Shown here: positions 25,364 to 33,614 of the stretch, one piece after another
How the letters are laid out: each line of letters begins with the position of its first letter
Numbering within the stretch: the first letter of the stretch is position 1
Assembly: GCA_942491185.1 (NCBI GenBank)
Contig: CALOAB010000018.1
Location: 186,001-250,000, forward strand
From: SLRI01 sp942491185
GTDB lineage: Bacteria > Pseudomonadota > Alphaproteobacteria > Geminicoccales > Geminicoccaceae
Length of the DNA stretch: 64,000 nt
Reading direction: 5' to 3'
Notes under the pieces: generated by a model
Told to the model about the DNA's origin: nothing
What the model saw: only the letters and a program-made list of their open reading frames with translations
Databases searched by the model: none
Translations under genes and position numbers: made by a program

Positions 25364-27232
25364 CTAGCGCTTGATGTAGACTTCCACGCGCCGATTGGCA
25401 CGGCGGCCTTCGATCGTCGCGTTGGACGCGATCGGTTGCTCCTCGCCGAAGCCTTCCGTGACGATTCGCGCGCCATCAACGGCAAACGCGTTGACCAGCT
25501 GCTGACCGACCGCGCTCGCCCGCTGCAAGGACAGTTCGCGATTGACCTCGGCGTCGCCGAAGCTGTCGGTGTGCCCGACGATCCGCACCGGCGCGTCGCC
25601 GAAATAGCCGATCAGTGCCGCTATCTGGGCGATCACCGGCTCCGTCCCAGCCGCCAGAACATCGCTGCCTGGTGCGAAGATCAGGCCTTCGGGCACGGTC
25701 ATCCACCAGCCATCGCCGGTATCCACCGCGTTGAGCTGGCCGAGAAAATGCTCGACCGCCTCGTCCGGTGCGAGCGACGCGGTAATCAGCTCCGGTGCCG
25801 CAAGATCGGCCTCGGCTTGAAACGATTCCAGCCGGCCGGCCATGGACGCGTTTTCGGCACTCAGCGCCTCGACCGCCTGCTCCAGAAGCCCGATCTGCTG
25901 CGACAGGGCGTCGACATCGCCTTCGGCGCGTGCCGAGGCCAACTGCTTGTCGCGGGCAATCAACTCCTCGGTGAGCGCTGCGATCTGCGCCTTGGCCTCG
26001 GCCAGATCGGCATCCAACGCCTCGACCACCGCGTCGCTGGCCACCAGCGCCAGCGGAAACTCGGAATCGTCCTCGGCGGCCAGCGCAACCGAGCCGGGCG
26101 GTGCCGCAGCATAGGCCTCGAGATCCTGGCGCATTGCTTTCAGCTCGTTCTCGATCAACGTCCGACTACCGCGCGCCTCGGCGAGCGCGGTCACCAGTTC
26201 CTCGTTCTCCGCCAGCGTCTCGAGCAACGACTCGCCCAAGGTCTCGATCTCGCCCACGGATTGGCTGGCGATGACGCGAAGCGCTTCGAGCTCGCGCTCG
26301 CCGTCCAGCCTGGCTGCCTCGCTCGCGGCCAGCTCGGCGGCAGTCGCGCTTTGCCCGGCTGCGGTGGCTTCCAGCTGCCGCTCGAGCTCGAGGCGGGCCG
26401 TGTCGAGCTCGGCGACCCGCTGGTCGAGGGCCAGAGTCGCTGTCTCGACGGCGGTGTCGGCATCGGTCAGCCGCGCCTCGAGCTCAGTGACGGCCGTCGT
26501 GGCAGCCGCCAGCTCGGCGTCGCGAGCAGCGAGGCCATCGCGCGCCTCGGCCAGCGCGGTCTGCAGCGCCGCGACCTCGCCGCGCACCGCCAAGAGCGCG
26601 TCGTCTGCGGCACGCTTGTCCGTCTCCAGCGCCTCGAGATCGCTCGCCAAGCTGCGCCGAATGTCGCGCTCGCTGGCCAGCTCCGCTTCCAGTATGGCGC
26701 TCTGCTCGGCCAGCGCGTCGAGAGACTGCTGGCTCGCCTCCAAAGTAGCTTCGCGTGCGGCTCGATCGGCTTCGGCCGAGTCGCGCGCCGCTGCTAGCGC
26801 GTCTTGGGCAGCAGCCACCTCCGCCGTGGCCTCATCGAGCGCTGCCGTTACGGCGGTATTGGCCTCGCGCGCCGACGCGAGGTCGACCTGCAGCGCATCT
26901 CGCTCGCCACGCAGCCGGGCCAGGCTCTGGGACAGCTCGGCAATCGTCTCGCGGGCCGAGCGCAATTCGGCGACCAGCTCACTCGAGGCCGTGCTCGCGC
27001 GATTGTCCTGCTGAGCGGCCACGCGTCGCTTGATGGAGTCGATGGCATCCTGCAGCTCGCTCGCGGAAACCCCGGCACCCGGCGGCTGCGCCACATCGCT
27101 CGCCGCAGAGCCAGCAGCATCGGCGGCCTCATCGGCCAAAGCCGGCGCGCCCAGCGAGAGCGCCAGAACGGCGACAGTCGCGAGCAGGCGACGGTATCGA
27201 GCGCCCGGCAGGCAGGCCCCAGCAGCGGTCAT
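25364..27232 (-). CDS. Exported coiled-coil protein with OmpA-type peptidoglycan-binding domain
   Basis: 622 residues. A signal peptide (LLATVAVLALSLGAPALA) is followed by a long helical region (about 35-480) rich in Ala, Glu, Leu and Arg with heptad repeats. A C-terminal OmpA/MotB domain follows: LIFAPGSDVLAAG, VRIVGHTDSFGDAEVNRELS, QRASAVGQQLV, GFGEEQPIASN and EGRRANRRVEVYIKR. The architecture is that of envelope proteins that clamp the cell wall through a periplasmic stalk. The ATG at 27232 has an excellent ribosome site (GGAGGAACGTGG). Long open frames on the other strand here are codon-bias shadows. Confidence 0.88.
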   Translation of the reverse strand: MTAAGACLPGARYRRLLATVAVLALSLGAPALADEAADAAGSAASDVAQPPGAGVSASELQDAIDSIKRRVAAQQDNRASTASSELVAELRSARETIAELSQSLARLRGERDALQVDLASAREANTAVTAALDEATAEVAAAQDALAAARDSAEADRAAREATLEASQQSLDALAEQSAILEAELASERDIRRSLASDLEALETDKRAADDALLAVRGEVAALQTALAEARDGLAARDAELAAATTAVTELEARLTDADTAVETATLALDQRVAELDTARLELERQLEATAAGQSATAAELAASEAARLDGERELEALRVIASQSVGEIETLGESLLETLAENEELVTALAEARGSRTLIENELKAMRQDLEAYAAAPPGSVALAAEDDSEFPLALVASDAVVEALDADLAEAKAQIAALTEELIARDKQLASARAEGDVDALSQQIGLLEQAVEALSAENASMAGRLESFQAEADLAAPELITASLAPDEAVEHFLGQLNAVDTGDGWWMTVPEGLIFAPGSDVLAAGTEPVIAQIAALIGYFGDAPVRIVGHTDSFGDAEVNRELSLQRASAVGQQLVNAFAVDGARIVTEGFGEEQPIASNATIEGRRANRRVEVYIKR

Positions 27233-27429
27233 CCACGTTCCTCCAGGCCCCGGTGCAACGCAAGGGTGCACGACCGGCGCAATCATTCTTGTCACGGCTG
27301 AATAGCGGTCGAGGCGCCGCGCATCAATCATCCACGTGCTCTGGAGTATGCGTTGCCCGATCCAAGTGCCGGTTGTCACACAGGAATAGGCAATCGCGTC
27401 ATCGGATCGCCATGACCGGTGCCAGGCGA

Positions 27430-27888
27430 TCAGGGCCAGAACCGGCCGCTGGCACCGATAGCGACGGTCAGGAGGCCGAGGCCGAGATTGACGGCGATGA
27501 TGGTTCTGATCTGGCCGAGCCAGCGAGTGGCCAGCCCATTGTCGCCCGCGGCCATGGCGTGGCGAAAGCGCTTCCACGGCACGAAGTAGAGATGGAAGAA
27601 GAGCAGGAACATCACCAGGCCCGTCAGGTGCATGACGTGAACATGCACACCGACGCTGGCGAACCCGCCATAGGTCACGAACAGCAGCCAGTAGCCGCTG
27701 ACCAGCAAGACGACAATCGCGGCGATCACCCAGGGAAAGAAACCACTGAACACCCGCTGCCAGAGCGCCAGGCGGTCACCGGCGGACAGTGCGGCAACGC
27801 TCGGGCGCAGCACCACATAGGCCAGGAACATGCCACCTACCCAGATGGCGGCGGCGAGTGCGTGCGAGGCGAGAGCGAGCGCGGACAT
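27430..27888 (-). CDS. CopD-like integral membrane protein
   Basis: A 152-residue protein with four membrane helices (ALASHALAAAIWVGGMFLAY, FPWVIAAIVVLLVSGYWLLF, VMHLTGLVMFLLFFHLYF, IIAVNLGLGLLTVAIGAS). The IWVGGMF motif after the first His, and His residues at helix ends, match the copper-resistance CopD domain family. The family is linked to copper uptake or to heme/copper handling in the inner membrane. The ATG at 27888 is preceded by GGAAG. The gene lies between USP and the OmpA-like gene on the same strand. Confidence 0.8.
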   Translation of the reverse strand: MSALALASHALAAAIWVGGMFLAYVVLRPSVAALSAGDRLALWQRVFSGFFPWVIAAIVVLLVSGYWLLFVTYGGFASVGVHVHVMHLTGLVMFLLFFHLYFVPWKRFRHAMAAGDNGLATRWLGQIRTIIAVNLGLGLLTVAIGASGRFWP

Positions 27889-27972
27889 GGCTTCCAATAC
27901 GGTGTGTTGGTGTGACTAGGCCTGGACGACGCTCAACCGCTTGCCCGTCGAGCGTCGCCCTGGCGTGGACGA

Positions 27973-28827
27973 TCAGTTCGCCATGATGACAGGTAGCGTG
28001 GCCTTGGCGAGAATGTAGCTCGTCGCACCACCAAAGATCATCTGCCTGAGGCGGCTCTGCGTGTAAGCGCCCTTGAGCAGCAGGTCACCACCGATCGCCG
28101 CGGTCTCGTCGAGGATGGCCTCGCCGACCTGGCGGCCATCGAGCGCAGCCTCACGGAAATCGGTCTCGATGCCGCCCCGCGCCAGATTATGCGCCAGCTC
28201 TGCACCGGACGGGCCCGGAACGCTGCCCTTCTCGACGCTCAACACCGTGACCCGCTCGGCATCGGCGAGGAAGCGCTGTGCGAAGCCGATGGTGCGCGCC
28301 GTCTCGGTGCTGCCATTCCAGGCGATCACCACATGACGGCCGAAATCCGCGGGCGGCTCAGGCGGCGCCACCAGCAGGAGCTTGCCGCTATCGAAGAGCG
28401 CTGCCTCGAGCGCCGCGATCGAGGGTGTCACCTCGTCGTCGAGCGGCCGGCCCAGCACCAGGAGATCAAAGATACGCCCGCGACTACCGAGCGCCGACGG
28501 TCCGCTTGCGGTCTCGACCCGCCAGTCGGCGCAGAGCCCCGGCTGATCGAGCGCGCCAGGCCGGCTGAGGCCGTTGTCGGCCATGAATGCCTCGAAGCGT
28601 ACCGATGCACGCTCGGCGCGATCCTTCGCCTCACGCTCGAAGCCGGCCACCAGGTCAGGCGCTGCGGCCACGAACCCGTCGGCGCCGGCGGCGATGACGT
28701 CCGGCTGGCCGGGACGCATGTGGAAGCCCTCGATGTAGGCCTCGTAGCGTTTCGCGACGATCAGGGTCGCGGCGAGGATGGATTCGAGGACCGGGCTGAT
28801 CTCGAGGTGAGCCAAAATCGTGCGCAT
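27973..28827 (-). CDS. Universal stress protein, tandem domain
   Basis: A 284-residue cytoplasmic protein with two USP folds. The N-terminal domain (about 1-140) starts MRTILAHLEIS and lacks a clear nucleotide loop. The C-terminal one begins RHVVIAWNGSTETARTIGFA and ends GGDLLLKGAYTQSRLRQMIF-GGATSYILAKATLPVIMAN, with the USP ATP-loop-like GAYTQSR...GGAT. Such proteins are induced by starvation and respiratory stress. I chose the ATG at 28827 because it fits the family; a GTG at 28851 is possible. It follows the nitrilase-like gene by 117 bp. Confidence 0.9.
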   Translation of the reverse strand: MRTILAHLEISPVLESILAATLIVAKRYEAYIEGFHMRPGQPDVIAAGADGFVAAAPDLVAGFEREAKDRAERASVRFEAFMADNGLSRPGALDQPGLCADWRVETASGPSALGSRGRIFDLLVLGRPLDDEVTPSIAALEAALFDSGKLLLVAPPEPPADFGRHVVIAWNGSTETARTIGFAQRFLADAERVTVLSVEKGSVPGPSGAELAHNLARGGIETDFREAALDGRQVGEAILDETAAIGGDLLLKGAYTQSRLRQMIFGGATSYILAKATLPVIMAN

Positions 28828-28944
28828 CGGACTGCTTTCCGCTTGGGGCACGGCTGAGATGCCATGTCACGGATTGCCCGACCCGGCCGCCGACGTCAAT
28901 TGTGGTCCTCGCCTTGCCCACCGGCGCGCGCTCGGAGGATCGTG

Positions 28945-29721
28945 TCAGCTCTGGCCCGCGCGCGTCAGCTGGCCATAGAGATCGGGCCGCCTCGGCATGG
29001 CTCTGGGTGCCGCTTCGGTGGCCAGCACCTCGATGGTCAGCGTCGCCAACGTGAGGTCACCGTCCCCGACGGCCTCGGCTGGAGCACCACCTGCTGTTGC
29101 CGCCCGGACCTCGCCCGAAGGGTCGATGATCAAGATCGGCACGCCATTCTCGATAGCGCGCAGCCGGGCGAGTGGCGCCAGCAGCTCGGGCGCGCATCGT
29201 TCGTTGGCATCGACCACGGCGATGAGCAGCTCCGCCCCCAGGGCCGAAAGCGCCCGAGCCACCTCCGGTGCCAGATGGTCGATGCCGCCGAGCAAGCCCA
29301 GCACCACCGACACGTCGGTCGACGGCGCCTGCCCCGCCCCCTGCCCTTCCCGTAACCCTGAGGGCTCCAGGCGAGCCATGGTCAGCCAGTTGCCCGGCGT
29401 GAGGCCAGCGACGATGGCAGCCTCGCTCAAATGCGTGCAGCGGTAATTCGCCGTCGCCCGGCCGTCGGCCTGAACCAACTGAAAAGATTGATGCACCTGG
29501 CCACTGCATGCCTCGCGGTAGGCGTAGCAGAGCGCCTGTCCATGGCTCTCGGCAAGGGCGCCCATCTCATGCGCCAGCGCCCCGTCGCTGGCCTCGGGCG
29601 ACCGTTCCGGTGGCCGTGGCAGGACGAGAAGATCGGCGCTCGAGGCTCGGGCGGCGGCTGCGGAATCCGCCAAGACCCTGCCAGGGCGCATGACGGCAAT
29701 GGTGACGGTTCGCACCGACAT
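28945..29721 (-). CDS. Nitrilase-superfamily-like protein without catalytic residues
   Basis: A 258-residue protein with the carbon-nitrogen hydrolase layout: TVTIAVMRPGRV at the N-terminus, ADLLVLPRPPER, ANYRCTHLSEA, and GLLGGIDHLAPEVARALSAL-GAELLIAVVDAN. In active enzymes these positions carry Glu (LPE), Lys (YRK.H) and Cys (ICYD..FPE). Here they read Arg36, Cys95 and Gly146. The entire Glu-Lys-Cys triad is gone, so hydrolase activity is unlikely. The fold may be reused for binding. First of a minus-strand run with USP and CopD. The identification is by alignment from memory and fold pattern only. Confidence 0.7.
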   Translation of the reverse strand: MSVRTVTIAVMRPGRVLADSAAAARASSADLLVLPRPPERSPEASDGALAHEMGALAESHGQALCYAYREACSGQVHQSFQLVQADGRATANYRCTHLSEAAIVAGLTPGNWLTMARLEPSGLREGQGAGQAPSTDVSVVLGLLGGIDHLAPEVARALSALGAELLIAVVDANERCAPELLAPLARLRAIENGVPILIIDPSGEVRAATAGGAPAEAVGDGDLTLATLTIEVLATEAAPRAMPRRPDLYGQLTRAGQS

Positions 29722-29851
29722 CGGGAGAATCTCTTTAAAAGCTTTTCACGAGGTGGCAACTATCCCGACAAGCTCCGTGCCCATAACACGGTCGGGGAGT
29801 GTTTTTTCATCGTCGTCGACAGTGGCGCCGAGCTTGGTTCGAGGCCATATC

Positions 29852-30556
29852 ATGAATATGCGCGTTCTGGTTATCGAAGACGATGTCGCTGCTGCCTCCT
29901 ACATGGCGCGCGGCCTCGAGGAGAGCGGCCACAATGTCAGCGTCGCCCATGACGGGCGCGACGGGCTGATGATGGCGGCCGGCCACGAGTTCGATGTTCT
30001 GGTGGTCGACCGGATGCTGCCCGGCCTGGACGGCCTCAACGTCATCAAGACGCTGAGGGCAACGGGCAATCGAACACCCGTGCTGGTGCTATCGGCGCTC
30101 TCGAACGTCGACGATCGGGTGAAGGGGCTGAACGCCGGCGGTGACGACTATCTGGTCAAGCCCTATGCCTTCAGCGAGCTGATTGCGCGTCTGGAGGCGC
30201 TGACCCGGCGGGGCCAGTCGAGCGGCGGCGAGCCGGCGCCGACCACAACGCTCCGCTATGCCGATCTGACCATGGATCTGCTCGGCCGACGGGTGGAGCG
30301 CTGCGGCAAGCGGATCGATCTGCAACCGCGCGAGTTCCGCCTGCTGGAAGTGCTCCTTCGTCACCCCGAGCAGGTGCTGACGCGCACCATGCTCCTGGAA
30401 AAGGTCTGGGACTATCGCTTCGACCCACAAACCAACATCATCGACGTCCACATCAGCCGACTCCGACAGAAGATCGACCGCGACTTCGAGCCCGCGCTCA
30501 TCCAGACCGTCCGAGGCGCCGGCTACGCGCTTCGCGTTCCCGACCAGGTCTCTTAG
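29852..30556 (+). CDS. OmpR-family response regulator
   Basis: 234 residues. Receiver domain: VLVIEDD at the start, phospho-acceptor Asp in VLVVDRMLPGLDGL, Thr/Ser position VLVLSAL, Lys in DDYLVKPYAF. Winged-helix output: QPREFRLLEVLLRHPEQVLT, TNIIDVHISRLRQKID and VRGAGYAL. ATG at 29852 with GAGG upstream; a second ATG at 29858 is possible. The kinase that follows overlaps or abuts its end, so the two form a two-component pair. Confidence 0.94.
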   Translation: MNMRVLVIEDDVAAASYMARGLEESGHNVSVAHDGRDGLMMAAGHEFDVLVVDRMLPGLDGLNVIKTLRATGNRTPVLVLSALSNVDDRVKGLNAGGDDYLVKPYAFSELIARLEALTRRGQSSGGEPAPTTTLRYADLTMDLLGRRVERCGKRIDLQPREFRLLEVLLRHPEQVLTRTMLLEKVWDYRFDPQTNIIDVHISRLRQKIDRDFEPALIQTVRGAGYALRVPDQVS

Positions 30557-30611
30557 CTCCTCCACTTTCCGGCTCGCCGTCGGTTATTTCGCGATCTTCA
30601 CCGTCTCGGCG

Positions 30612-31940
30612 TTGGCGCTGTTGTCGTTCGTCTACGTCGCCGCCGTCGACTTCATGGAGCGGCAGACCGAGGAGACGATCGAGGCCGAGTTGACCGGCCT
30701 GCGCGAGCAGTACCGCGATCTCGGCATTTTCGGGCTCGGGCGGATCATCGCGCAACGTGCCGCGGATGAGGAGGAGCTCGGCAGCATCTACCTGCTGGTC
30801 GATGATGCGGATTGGATCATCGCCGGCAATGTCGGTGAGTGGCCGGAGTCCGACGACCCGATGAGCAATCGGGTCCGCTTCTCGTTCGATCCAGGCGATG
30901 GGCTCGGGCCGCGGCGCTTTCTCGGCCGCCAGGTATTGCTCGACGATGCGCGGCTGCTCGTCGCCCGCGACGTCGAGGACAAGCTGCGCACCCAGTCGCT
31001 CCTGGTCAACGCCATCGGGCTCGGCAGCCTGATGATGCTGGTCTTCGGCGTGATCGGCGGCCTCGTCATGAGCCGCTGGATGCTCAGTCGCATCGAGACG
31101 ATCAACCGCACGACGGCGCAGATCATGGCAGGCGACCTCGGCAGGCGCATTCTGGTCGAGGGCTCGGGCGACGAGTTCGATGCGCTGGCCGCCAATCTGA
31201 ACGCGATGCTGGCGCGGATCGAGCGGTTGATGGCCGGCATGCGGGAGGTCACCGACAACATCGCGCACGACCTGCGCACGCCCTTGAGCCGCATCCGCTC
31301 CAGGCTCGAGGTGGCGTTGATGAGCGACATCGACAAGCAGTCGGCACGCCAGCTTCTGGAGGAGACGGTCGCCGATGCCGAAGGGCTGATCGCGACGTTC
31401 AATGCGCTCTTGAGCATCGCCCGCGCCGAATCCGGCGAGCACCGGGCGTCTTGGGAGCGCGTCGATCTGGGCGAGCTGGTGAACGACGTCCAAGAGCTCT
31501 ACGAGCCGCTGGCCGAGGAGCGCGAGATCAGCCTGCAGGCAGCAACCGAACCCGGTGTCACGGTCATGGGCAACCGGCAGATCCTGGCGCAAGCGCTCGC
31601 CAACCTCACCGACAACGCGATCAAGTACACGCCTTTGGGTGGCAAGGTCGTGCTGACCGCCGGTCATGTAGGGTCCGGCGGGCAGGCTGCGCCGATGCTT
31701 GCCGTCGCCGATAGCGGTCCGGGCATCCCGATGCATCTGCGCGGCAAGGCGCTCGAGCGCTTCAGCCGGCTCGAGCCGGAGCGCTCGACACCGGGCAATG
31801 GGCTCGGGCTCAGTCTGGTGAATGCCGTCGCACAGCTGCACGAGGCGACACTGGAGCTGACCGACAACACGCCGGGCTTGAAGGTGCAGCTGGTCTTTGC
31901 CGCACCAGGCACCAAGAGCGCCGCTGCGTCGGCAGCATAG
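30612..31940 (+). CDS. Sensor histidine kinase paired with the 29852 regulator, 5' end uncertain
   Basis: Membrane kinase: sensor loop, second membrane helix LLVNAIGLGSLMMLVFGVIG, HAMP domain (SRIETINRTTAQIMAGDLGR), H-box NIAHDLRTPLSRIRSRLE, N-box NLTDNAIKYTP, G1 ADSGPGIP and G2 GNGLGLSLV. The only available start is a TTG at 30612, but homology clearly begins earlier. In-frame codons just before encode STFRLAVGYFAIFTVSALAL, completing the first membrane helix. That stretch runs back over the regulator stop without ATG, GTG or TTG. The real start may be near-cognate, or reached by frameshifting at the regulator stop. Confidence 0.87.
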   Translation: MALLSFVYVAAVDFMERQTEETIEAELTGLREQYRDLGIFGLGRIIAQRAADEEELGSIYLLVDDADWIIAGNVGEWPESDDPMSNRVRFSFDPGDGLGPRRFLGRQVLLDDARLLVARDVEDKLRTQSLLVNAIGLGSLMMLVFGVIGGLVMSRWMLSRIETINRTTAQIMAGDLGRRILVEGSGDEFDALAANLNAMLARIERLMAGMREVTDNIAHDLRTPLSRIRSRLEVALMSDIDKQSARQLLEETVADAEGLIATFNALLSIARAESGEHRASWERVDLGELVNDVQELYEPLAEEREISLQAATEPGVTVMGNRQILAQALANLTDNAIKYTPLGGKVVLTAGHVGSGGQAAPMLAVADSGPGIPMHLRGKALERFSRLEPERSTPGNGLGLSLVNAVAQLHEATLELTDNTPGLKVQLVFAAPGTKSAAASAA

Positions 31941-32039
31941 ATGCTAGATCAAGCCAAGGCGGCCACACGCCTGCGACCCATCGGCCTCTGGCACGCAAGG
32001 CACCTTTGGATAGTGCTAACGTCAGGGTAACCAAATTGT

Positions 32040-32054
32040 TTAACGTCTCCTTAA
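32040..32054. promoter_or_regulatory. CtrA-type box 1 (TTAA-N7-TTAA)
   Basis: TTAACGTCTCCTTAA matches the full CtrA consensus established in Caulobacter. It is 51 bases upstream of the ATG at 32106, in an AT-rich gap between the kinase and the next gene. Confidence 0.65.
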
Positions 32055-32079
32055 TCTATCCGGGGCTTTATGGCGGCTG

Positions 32080-32094
32080 TTAACGGATGATTAA
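32080..32094. promoter_or_regulatory. CtrA-type box 2 (TTAA-N7-TTAA)
   Basis: TTAACGGATGATTAA is a second perfect CtrA-type box, 40 bases (about four helix turns) from the first and 11 bases before the ATG. It abuts the ribosome site (AAGGAA), so binding here could block rather than activate transcription. Confidence 0.65.
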
Positions 32095-32105
32095 GGAAAC
32101 GTGCC

Positions 32106-32744
32106 ATGCGGAGCCCTGTGCAGACGTTCCCGGTGAAGGTACAGGACAACTATGCGAACGCACGCGCCAGTGTCCCACGATCACCACGGCCGAAAGCCTG
32201 GTCCATGCCTCTGCTGAGCACGCTCGCTGCCATGGCGATCGGTGGTGGCCTGGGCTGGTACATCACGGCCGAGCCACTCCAGTTGCCCGAGCCCGGTAGC
32301 GGAGCGTCGGGCTCGTTCGCCGAGCCTGCCCTGCCGTCGTTTTTTGCCGGCGTTGGCCAGAGCCTCGAGCAGCTCGGCGCCAGGGGGGGGCCGTCGGCGG
32401 AGGTTGCTGCGCGGGCCTGGCCCATCGTGCTGCATCGGGCTGGCGACGGCCGCTTCTATGCCGACCTGACGCTCGACGGGCATATCGTGAACATTCTCGT
32501 CGACCCGGCAGCACCGCGGTCGCGATTGAGCACGGCGCTGTTGCCTCCAGGCGCCAAGCCGAGCCCGGACGGCTGGCTGGCTACAGAGGTGGTCCTGGAG
32601 CACTACCGCCTGCCCGCCACACGCTTTGCGGTGAGCGACGATCCGACGCTGGAGGCGGTGCTCGGCGCCGATCTGCTGAGCCGCCATTTCACCATCGACG
32701 AGGCGTTCGACCGGCTGCAGCTGGCGCCGCGGACGACTGCCTGA
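32106..32744 (+). CDS. Membrane-anchored retropepsin-like protein with altered active site
   Basis: 212 residues: cytoplasmic N-terminus, one membrane helix at about 34-53 (MPLLSTLAAMAIGGGLGWYI), then a Pro/Gly linker and a C-terminal domain. The end looks like a clan-AA aspartic protease: GRFYADLTLDGHIVNILVD, then PAAPRSRLS, and later AVLGADLLSRHFTID...DRLQL. In active members the loop is D-T-G; here it is Asp133-Pro-Ala, so proteolysis is doubtful. Function unknown. Two CtrA boxes lie directly upstream, so it is probably cell-cycle controlled. ATG at 32106 with AAGGAAAC upstream. Confidence 0.72.
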   Translation: MRSPVQTFPVKVQDNYANARASVPRSPRPKAWSMPLLSTLAAMAIGGGLGWYITAEPLQLPEPGSGASGSFAEPALPSFFAGVGQSLEQLGARGGPSAEVAARAWPIVLHRAGDGRFYADLTLDGHIVNILVDPAAPRSRLSTALLPPGAKPSPDGWLATEVVLEHYRLPATRFAVSDDPTLEAVLGADLLSRHFTIDEAFDRLQLAPRTTA

Positions 32745-32755
32745 GAGCCCATCGC

Positions 32756-33094
32756 TCAGCCGTCGACGCTTCGCACCATGGCCGGTGCCTGCTCGGTCGA
32801 GGCGAGGTGGTCGGCTGCCGGCAGGCCCAGCGTGTAGCCGAGCAGCACACCGGCAATGGCCACGCCGGCCAGGGTCAGGCTGCTATCCGCCAGCCGCGCC
32901 AGCCGGTTGGTCAGCGCCGCCTCGGGCACATAGGTGCGAATGCCGCTCGGCAGCTCGATGAAGGCGCGGCTCTTGCCGTCGAGCTCCTCGAGATGCACGA
33001 GCTCCACCGGCTCTCCGGTCTCGATCAGCACGATGCAGCGTGCCCAGCTGTTGATCCGGCGGACGACCTGGCTCTCTGGACGCATGTTCGACTC
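32756..33094 (-). CDS. Small membrane protein of unknown function
   Basis: 112 residues. The N-terminal two thirds look like a small beta domain (NSWARCIVLIETGEPVELVH, RAFIELPSGIRTYVPEAAL). A C-terminal membrane helix follows (SSLTLAGVAIAGVLLGYTLG). The ATG at 33094 has GGAG six bases upstream; another at 33109 does not. No family recognised. It converges on the retropepsin-like gene with an 11-bp gap. Confidence 0.65.
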   Translation of the reverse strand, partial: ESNMRPESQVVRRINSWARCIVLIETGEPVELVHLEELDGKSRAFIELPSGIRTYVPEAALTNRLARLADSSLTLAGVAIAGVLLGYTLGLPAADHLASTEQAPAMVRSVDG

Positions 33095-33236
33095 CATTGC
33101 TGGCTCCATGTGATAGGAATATTCTCTTATACCCGTCTCCCGGTACCGTCAATGGGCGATCGGGTCTGACAATCGCTAGCCGACCCGCCATGAAGAAATC
33201 GTTAACGCAGAGCGGAACAGCGCATCGGAAGCGACG

Positions 33237-33521
33237 ATGTCTCGCCATCGTTGGACGTCGACGTCGGGTTGGAGGGCATCACTGGCACGGCGCTCGAGGG
33301 GCCCTGCCCGAGCCTATTGCCGTTTGACCCTTGCCTTCGTCATCGGGCTGTATCTGCCGACGGCTCTCGACGCCCCGGATCTGGCGCGCCATTTCGGCGA
33401 GGCGCTGCACAGCTGGACAATCGTCTTCTTTGCGCCGATCGCACTCTGGGGCCTGCTCGGCCCGAGCTTCGAGCTGGTCGCCTTGCGCAAGCCGTTGCAG
33501 GACAAGCCGGCCAAGCGCTGA
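33237..33521 (+). CDS. Small hydrophobic protein of unknown function
   Basis: 94 residues with an Arg-rich N-terminus (positive-inside) and two hydrophobic segments (RLTLAFVIGLYLPTAL and SWTIVFFAPIALWGLLGPSF) joined by a short acidic/His loop (DAPDLARHFGEALH). Probably a two-helix inner-membrane protein. The ATG at 33237 has GGAAG upstream. No family recognised. Located between two other orphan membrane genes and the aminoacyl-transferase gene. Confidence 0.55.
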   Translation: MSRHRWTSTSGWRASLARRSRGPARAYCRLTLAFVIGLYLPTALDAPDLARHFGEALHSWTIVFFAPIALWGLLGPSFELVALRKPLQDKPAKR

Positions 33522-33614
33522 GAACGCTGCCACATCTCACTGCTGGCTCCGCCGCTGCCGGCCGTGCTATTGTCCAATCGTTCAGGAACAAGCAGTCAGC
33601 GATCGTCCATCGAG

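Noticed and set aside
33126..33152. Possible promoter TTGACG-15-TATAAG on the minus strand before the 33094 gene
   Set aside because: Spacer of 15 is too short to be convincing, so not listed as a feature.
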